NCBI RefSeq assembly: GCF_000745345.1
Contig: NZ_JQNR01000005.1
Span: 3,410,001 to 3,474,000 of the forward strand
Length of the DNA stretch: 64,000 bases
Direction of reading: 5' to 3'
Source: Actinacidiphila yeochonensis CN732
Lineage (GTDB): Bacteria; Actinomycetota; Actinomycetes; Streptomycetales; Streptomycetaceae
Of this stretch, positions 59,434 through 64,000 are shown one piece after another; positions within the stretch are counted from its first letter, which is position 1, and the number at the start of each line of letters is the position of its first letter. Both the position numbers and the translations under genes were made by a program. The notes under the pieces were generated by a model, which saw only the letters and a list, made by a program, of their open reading frames with translations, did not search any database and had not been told where the DNA came from.

Positions 59434-60831
59434 ATGAGTGACGAGCCCGTCGCCGCCCTGACGCCGTTCGCCCCGGCGCCCGCCGGTGCGGTGGTGGTCT
59501 ACCGCGGCGCGACCGTCGTCGACGGCACCGGCGCACCCGCCCGCGCCGGGACCACGGTCGTGGTCGACGGCGAGCGCATCGTCCGCGTCGCCGCCGACGC
59601 CGAGATCGACCCGGCCGACTTCGACGGCGCCGAACTCGTCGACCTGGCAGGCGCGTTCGTCATCCCCGGCCTGATCGACTCGCACCAGCACGTGGCCACC
59701 CCGCCCAACCGGCCGGTCGCCGAGGCGGTGCTCCGCCGCGACCTGTTCGGCGGCGTCACCACCGCCCGCGACATGGCCGACGACCTGCGCCAGGTCGGCG
59801 ACCTGGCCCGCGCCTCCCGGATCGGCGAGATCGCCGCCCCGGACCTGTACTACGCGGCGCTGATGGCCGGCCCGACCTTCTTCGACGACCCGCGCACCTG
59901 GCAGGTCTCCCAGGGCGCGGTGCCGGGGAAGAACCCGTGGATGCAGGCGGTGGACGAGGACACCGACCTCCCGCTCGCCGTCGCCATGGCCCGCGGCACC
60001 TCCGCCACCGCCGTCAAGATCTACGCCGACCTTCCCGGCGACCTGGTCGCCGACATCGCCGCGGAGGCGCACCGGCAGGGGATGCTGGTCTGGGCGCACG
60101 CCGCCGTCTTCCCGGCCCGGCCCGGCGAGGTGGTCGCGGCCGGGGCCGACAGCGTCTCGCACGTCAGCCTGCTGGTCCACGAGACCGCCGAGGGTCCGCT
60201 GGTCCGCTACAAGACGAAGCCACCGGTCGACGCGGCCCGGTTCGCGGGCGGTGACGACCCGGTGATCGAGGCCCTGTTCGCCGCGATGCGCGACCGCGGC
60301 ACGATCCTGGACGCCACCGCCTCCATGTGGCGCCGGATAGCCGACAGCAGCGGGGACGCCGGGGAGCCGCGTGAACGGGCCCTCGCCAACGACACCGTCT
60401 CCGCCGCGCTGACCGCCCAGGCCCACCGCGCCGGGGTGGAGATCTGCACCGGCACCGACAGCGACCCGGACCTCTCGCTGGCCTGGCCGCCGCTCCACGA
60501 CGAGCTGGTCTTCCTCAACGAGCGCTGCGGCATGACCCCTTCGCAGGTCATCCGCAGCGCCACCCTGGTCGGCGCGCGCAGCCTGGGCGCCGAGGACGAG
60601 CGCGGCACCGTCGAGGAGGGCAAGCTCGCCGACCTGGTCGTACTCGACGCCGACCCGGAGACCGACCTGGCGGCCGCGCTGCGCACCGTCCGTACGGTCG
60701 TCAAGCGCGGGCACCGCCACCACCGTTCGGACTTCGAGGGCCCGGCCGCCACCGCCGGGGAGCGGGCGGGAGCGACGGGCACGGCGTCGGCGGGAGCGAC
60801 GGGCGCCGCTGGGACGGAGGAGACGAAGTGA
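59434..60831 (+). CDS. Amidohydrolase-family protein (imidazolonepropionase/prolidase-like)
   Basis: 465 aa. ATG 59434 follows GGAGGGAGAACCC. Composite-site amidohydrolase: FVIPGLIDSHQHV carries the N-terminal metal site; TAVKIYADLPGDLV the bridging Lys; LVWAHAAVFP and DSVSHVSLLVH the His ligands; EICTGTDSDPDL the catalytic Asp. The C-terminal beta region ends EEGKLADLVVLDADPE, then a 40-residue Gly/Ala/Thr tail. Such enzymes open cyclic imides or hydrolyse dipeptides and N-acyl compounds. Its stop overlaps the GTG of the dipeptidase gene. Substrate unknown; peptide-like compounds are likely from the neighbour. Confidence 0.8.
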   Translation: MSDEPVAALTPFAPAPAGAVVVYRGATVVDGTGAPARAGTTVVVDGERIVRVAADAEIDPADFDGAELVDLAGAFVIPGLIDSHQHVATPPNRPVAEAVLRRDLFGGVTTARDMADDLRQVGDLARASRIGEIAAPDLYYAALMAGPTFFDDPRTWQVSQGAVPGKNPWMQAVDEDTDLPLAVAMARGTSATAVKIYADLPGDLVADIAAEAHRQGMLVWAHAAVFPARPGEVVAAGADSVSHVSLLVHETAEGPLVRYKTKPPVDAARFAGGDDPVIEALFAAMRDRGTILDATASMWRRIADSSGDAGEPRERALANDTVSAALTAQAHRAGVEICTGTDSDPDLSLAWPPLHDELVFLNERCGMTPSQVIRSATLVGARSLGAEDERGTVEEGKLADLVVLDADPETDLAAALRTVRTVVKRGHRHHRSDFEGPAATAGERAGATGTASAGATGAAGTEETK

Positions 60832-61892
60832 GCATCCCGACCCCTCTGATCGTCAACGCCCTCGGCGAGCTCCAGAACCCCAACGCGTCCGCCGACACGG
60901 CCGGTTCACTGGTCCAGAGCAGCAGCGACATCCGGGTGGACGAGCGGACCATCGCCGACGCCCGCGCCTCCGGGCTGACCGCGGTGAACATCACCCTCGG
61001 CTACACCATCGGCGACATGGAGCCCTACCCGCACACCCTCGCCGAGATCGGGGTGTGGGACCGGATCGTGCGCGAACACCCGGCGGACCTGCTGAAGGTC
61101 CGCACCGCCAAGGACATCCTCCGCGCCCGTGAGGAGGGCCGGATCGGCGTGGTCTACGGGTTCCAGAACTCCGTTGCGGTCGGCCAGGACCTGGACCGGG
61201 TGGGGGAGTTCGCGCGCCTCGGCGTCCGGGTGGTGCAGCTCACCTACAACCAGGCCAACCACGTCGGCGACGGCTCCATGGCGCCGGAGAACCGCGGGCT
61301 CACCCCCTTCGGGCGCGAGCTGGTCGAGCGGCTCGGCGAGCACCGGCTGATGGTGGACCTCTCCCACAGCGGTGAGAACACCTGCCTGGAGGCGGCCCGG
61401 ATCGCGAAGGCGCCGATCTCGGTCAACCACACCGGCTGCCGGGCGCTGTGCGACCTGCCGCGCAACAAGACCGACGAGGAACTGCGCCTGGTCGCCGAGC
61501 GGGGCGGCTTCGTCGGGATCTACTTCATGCCGTTCCTGGCCGCCTCCGGCCACCCCACCGCGGACGACGTGGTGGAGCACCTGGTCCACGCGGTGGACGT
61601 GTGCGGCGAGGACGCGGTCGGCATCGGCACGGACGGCCCGGTCACCGCCATCGACGACCTGGACGCCTACCGGGTCGCGCTCGCCGAGCACGTGGCGGAG
61701 CGCCGGCGGGCAGGTGTCGGCGCGGCCGGCGAGCGCGCCGACACCTACCCGTTCGTGGTGGACCTGCGCGGCGTCGACCAGTTCCGCAAGCTCATCGGAC
61801 TGCTGGAGCGGCGCGGCTGGTCCGAGGGGCGGATCGCCAAGGTCATGGGCGGCAACTTCGTCGCCTACGCCGAGCGGATCTGGGGCGACTGA
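60828..61892 (+). CDS. Peptidase M19 (membrane/renal dipeptidase) family protein, atypical N-terminus
   Basis: 354 aa. GTG start overlaps the amidohydrolase stop (GTGA). Family features: VVYGFQNSVAVGQDLDRVGE, LTYNQANHVGDGSM, HRLMVDLSHSGENTCLEAA, SVNHTGCRAL, RNKTDEELRLVAERGGFVGI and GIGTDGP. Standard M19 enzymes begin with a His-x-Asp metal motif (DGHND); here the equivalent position reads IVNALGELQNPNAS, without His or Asp. Metal binding at one site is therefore probably changed, so the reaction may not be classical dipeptide hydrolysis. Works with the amidohydrolase, same operon. Confidence 0.8.
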   Translation: MSIPTPLIVNALGELQNPNASADTAGSLVQSSSDIRVDERTIADARASGLTAVNITLGYTIGDMEPYPHTLAEIGVWDRIVREHPADLLKVRTAKDILRAREEGRIGVVYGFQNSVAVGQDLDRVGEFARLGVRVVQLTYNQANHVGDGSMAPENRGLTPFGRELVERLGEHRLMVDLSHSGENTCLEAARIAKAPISVNHTGCRALCDLPRNKTDEELRLVAERGGFVGIYFMPFLAASGHPTADDVVEHLVHAVDVCGEDAVGIGTDGPVTAIDDLDAYRVALAEHVAERRRAGVGAAGERADTYPFVVDLRGVDQFRKLIGLLERRGWSEGRIAKVMGGNFVAYAERIWGD

Positions 61893-62071
61893 CGCCACGC
61901 CGACCTCCGTTGCCGCCCCTGGGCCGACCGCTGTCGGGGACGGTCGGCTCCGACGTTCGACGGCACGGCCTCGGCGCCCCCGAGTCCGCTTTCCACCGGG
62001 ATGCTCAGGCAGGGGAGTCCGGGGGAGCCGTCCCTGGGGGGATCGCCCTGTCGTCCGAGGTGGAGGGTGCG

Positions 62072-62812
62072 GTGCAGCTGGAGTTCGAGGCGAACGACCC
62101 GGAACCCGCCGGCTGGGAGTGGCTCGTCCGGGGCCGCTACCTGGGATTCACCCTCACCTTCACCCACGCGGTGACACCCGGGGAACTCCTGCGCCGCTAC
62201 GGCCTCGATCCGGGGGCGGCCCGCCTCGTGCCGTTCGCGGGCATCGACGCGGCCCTCCGGCCTGGTCCGGCCGAGGCCGTGGTCAGGGCGGGCACGCTCA
62301 ACGGCTGGGCGTTCGCCATCGAGATCCCCGGCTCCCGGGGCAGTGCCTCCGCCACCCTCGCGGATCTCTCCGAGGGCACCCGGACCATCGCCGTCCACTT
62401 CGGTGCCAACGCCTTCCACCTGCTGAGCTACTGGGAGAACGGGCAGCCGCGCGAGCAGTTCGAACCGGGCGCACCCGCCACTCTCCGAGCCACCGGGCCG
62501 CACCACTTCTGGGACGCGACGGAACGACACCGCACCGCCCGTCCCGACGCCACGGACGTCCTGTCCGCACTGCGAGCGGTAGGGGACCACGTCGGCGCGC
62601 ACCTCCCTCCCGAACTCGACGACGGCCCCCTGCCGTCCCTGCTGCTGCCGCAGACTGTGCCGCCCCGCCCTTCCCCGGTTCCTCCACCCCCGCTCGTTCG
62701 TCCCACGGCGCCGAGGCCCCGGGGCCGCCTGCTCGGCAGCTTCCGTCCGAGCGACCTGGCAACGGGAGCCGGCCCGGGCCACGCGGAGGCGTCGTCCGGA
62801 GGCGTGGGGTAA
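62072..62812 (+). CDS. DUF6461-like protein
   Basis: 246 aa from GTG 62072 (GGAGGG in front); GTG 62060 in frame is possible. The first 130 residues look like the actinobacterial DUF6461 domain: LGFTLTFTHAVTPGELLRRY, GWAFAIEIPGSRGS, LSEGTRTIAVHFGANAFHLL, YWENGQPREQFEPG. The C-terminal half is Pro-rich (PRPSPVPPPPLVRP) and ends with a Gly/Ser tail. Function unknown; members are often encoded near conflict or signalling genes. The name rests on pattern memory only. Confidence 0.55.
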   Translation: MQLEFEANDPEPAGWEWLVRGRYLGFTLTFTHAVTPGELLRRYGLDPGAARLVPFAGIDAALRPGPAEAVVRAGTLNGWAFAIEIPGSRGSASATLADLSEGTRTIAVHFGANAFHLLSYWENGQPREQFEPGAPATLRATGPHHFWDATERHRTARPDATDVLSALRAVGDHVGAHLPPELDDGPLPSLLLPQTVPPRPSPVPPPPLVRPTAPRPRGRLLGSFRPSDLATGAGPGHAEASSGGVG

Positions 62813-63080
62813 CGCGTCCGCGCGCAGGAGCGAACCCGGAGCGGCTCGCTGCAACGGGTGCCCCCGTGGCACGGCGCCCGGGACGAAGAGCCCCGACCGG
62901 GGGCGGCTGCCCAGCTCGTCGGTGCTGGGGCCTCTTCTCCTCGGCGGGCAGTCGGCGTCCCGGCTCGATGGGCGAACTCGCGTTCGCTCGTTGGCCCGCA
63001 GGGGTTAACCAGGGGGCCATCGGGTGCTCCTAGCCTGTGCCCGCAACGTCGGCAGCCAGGGCGAGAACGGTGGGAGCACC

Positions 63081-64000
63081 ATGACGAAGACTCGCGGCCG
63101 CTGGTTCCGGTCGCGCGATCGGGAGGAAGCGGACACGTCCGGAGCCGGTCGGTCCCAGCCCGTCACGCCCGTGCCCCGGACCTCGACGTCTTCGTGCCTG
63201 CGCGCCTGCGCCGACCTTCGCGCCCGGCTGCACGAGGGGCGGGACGGCGGGCTGTCGGCCGCGCTGGACGCGCTGCCGGCGAAGGGTGGCGGCGACGCCG
63301 CGGGCCTGCTGGACGCCCTGCTCGACGTCGGCCGCAAGGCGGTGGACCACGGTCCCGCCGCGCTGCCGACCGCACTGGTGGTCAGCGCGTGGGTGCTCAC
63401 CGAGCGCTCCGAGTCCCGCGCCGGGTGGCTGCTGCGCGGCCGGGTGCTGGAAGCGGCCGGGGACACCGCCGGTGCCGTCGACGCCTACGAGCGGTACCTC
63501 GCGCAGACCGACAAGGACCCCTTCGGCCTGGCCGAGCAGCTCGCTCCGATGGCGGCGCGGGCACGGCACGAGCAGGGGATCGCCCAGGCGCTGGCCAGGG
63601 CCGGCCGACCGGTTCCGGTGCTGGGCGAGCCGCCACAGGACGTGGAGGCGGAGGCGGCGGCGCTGGTCGAGGAGCAGTTCGCGGCGCTCGCGTCCGGCGT
63701 GCCCTCCTACGATCCGGCGGTGCTGACCGGCGCGGCCGAGCACTGGGCCGGCCTGCGTCGTGTCCGGCACGGGCTGCCGCAGCCCGACCCCACCCTGGGC
63801 GGCGTCGAGTGGGTGAGCGCCGGCGGCCTGCGTGACCTGATAGCCGGGCGCTCGATCTGCCTTGTCGCGAACTCCGGTTCGCTGGGGGCGGGGTCGCTCG
63901 GCCCGCAGATCGACTCCTACGACGTCGTGGTGCGCTTCAACGCCTTCCGGATCGACGCCGCCGCCACCGGCACCCGGACCGACGTGCACGTCACCAGCAG
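63081..64000 (+). CDS. GT29 (sialyltransferase-like) glycosyltransferase, partial
   Basis: At least 306 codons, open at the window edge. ATG 63081 follows GGGAG. Residues 1-240 are a helical, TPR-like region (YERYLAQTDKDPFGLAEQLA; LARAGRPVPVLGEPPQDVEA). From about residue 255 the sequence matches the sialylmotif region of GT29: SICLVANSGSLGAGSLGPQI, DSYDVVVRFNAFRID, TGTRTDVHVTSS. GT29 enzymes transfer sialic acid from CMP-sialic acid; bacterial relatives may use other CMP-activated sugars. The rest of the catalytic domain lies beyond 64000. Confidence 0.75.
   Translation, partial: MTKTRGRWFRSRDREEADTSGAGRSQPVTPVPRTSTSSCLRACADLRARLHEGRDGGLSAALDALPAKGGGDAAGLLDALLDVGRKAVDHGPAALPTALVVSAWVLTERSESRAGWLLRGRVLEAAGDTAGAVDAYERYLAQTDKDPFGLAEQLAPMAARARHEQGIAQALARAGRPVPVLGEPPQDVEAEAAALVEEQFAALASGVPSYDPAVLTGAAEHWAGLRRVRHGLPQPDPTLGGVEWVSAGGLRDLIAGRSICLVANSGSLGAGSLGPQIDSYDVVVRFNAFRIDAAATGTRTDVHVTS

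Noticed and set aside
57844..60723. Minus-strand frame running from the OCD-family gene through the amidohydrolase
   Set aside because: Only its lower end (57244 to about 57810) encodes OCD; the rest is antisense to IclR's spacer and the amidohydrolase.

Overview
The window is GC-rich (well over 70 percent by eye) with strong G/C bias at third codon positions, GTG starts, frequent ATGA/GTGA overlaps between genes and Tat/Sec secretome genes. It carries a LAL-type LuxR regulator, FxSxx-COOH-like RiPP genes, IclR, GntR and AraC regulators, and initiator tRNA genes without an encoded CCA. All of this points to a streptomycete chromosome (Streptomyces or a close relative), mostly an accessory region.

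Layout. 1-3347: an IS256-family element (left end outside the window) interrupted by an ISAzo13-family element that left a 3-bp target duplication. 3380-11774: remains of a specialised-metabolite locus: a frameshifted LAL regulator, an intact phzE-type ADIC synthase, a phzD missing its 5' part and joined to a 5' fragment of a malic enzyme gene, then (divergent, across two copies of an 18-bp palindrome) a 24-codon ORF, a PGM1-like ATP-grasp ligase and an MFS exporter. 12221-18484: a four-gene operon with 4-bp overlaps: cation/proton antiporter, a two-TM sensor-like protein (reading frame broken at homopolymers), and two different P-loop ATPases. 18459-26876: an FxSxx-COOH/cyclophane-type RiPP system: unknown protein, a 1263-aa MinD-like/NB-ARC/TPR protein, a 68-aa precursor candidate with an unusual C-terminus, a radical SAM/SPASM maturase and an HExxH peptide beta-hydroxylase candidate.

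27398-40911: small zinc-ribbon membrane protein, then a secreted mannan/glycan utilisation locus (discoidin-domain protein, GH130-like protein, two GH92 alpha-mannosidases). Four identical GACAACGTTGTC palindromes lie upstream of these genes and define a LacI-type regulon whose regulator is not in the window. 41151-43891: AraC regulator, a 12-bp x 10 repeat array and small proteins.

44061-56471: a phosphorus/choline-headgroup scavenging regulon: secreted phosphocholine-type phospholipase C plus an EEP-fold phosphodiesterase; an ABC importer operon (binding protein, two permeases, ATPase) continuing into a HAD phosphatase and an SMR exporter; a GntR/UTRA regulator; and a single polypeptide that fuses a PhnY/TmpA-like dioxygenase to a PhnZ/TmpB-like HD oxygenase. 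The three transcription units share the operator GTTGGCTGTACAACT, which ties phospholipid-headgroup release, uptake and C-P bond cleavage into one inferred pathway.

56887-64000: two tandem initiator tRNA genes with identical-style terminators, a frameshifted ornithine cyclodeaminase-family gene, an IclR regulator divergent from an amidohydrolase/M19 dipeptidase operon, a DUF6461-like protein, and the start of a GT29 (sialyltransferase-like) gene that runs off the end.

Five reading-frame breaks in three otherwise coherent genes (3380-6189, 13597-15039, 57244-58292) are each repaired by adding one base. In all five a G/C homopolymer fits as the missing-base site, though one (near 13640) is only loosely placed. 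This looks more like under-called homopolymers in a long-read assembly than independent gene decay, and should be checked before these genes are called dead.
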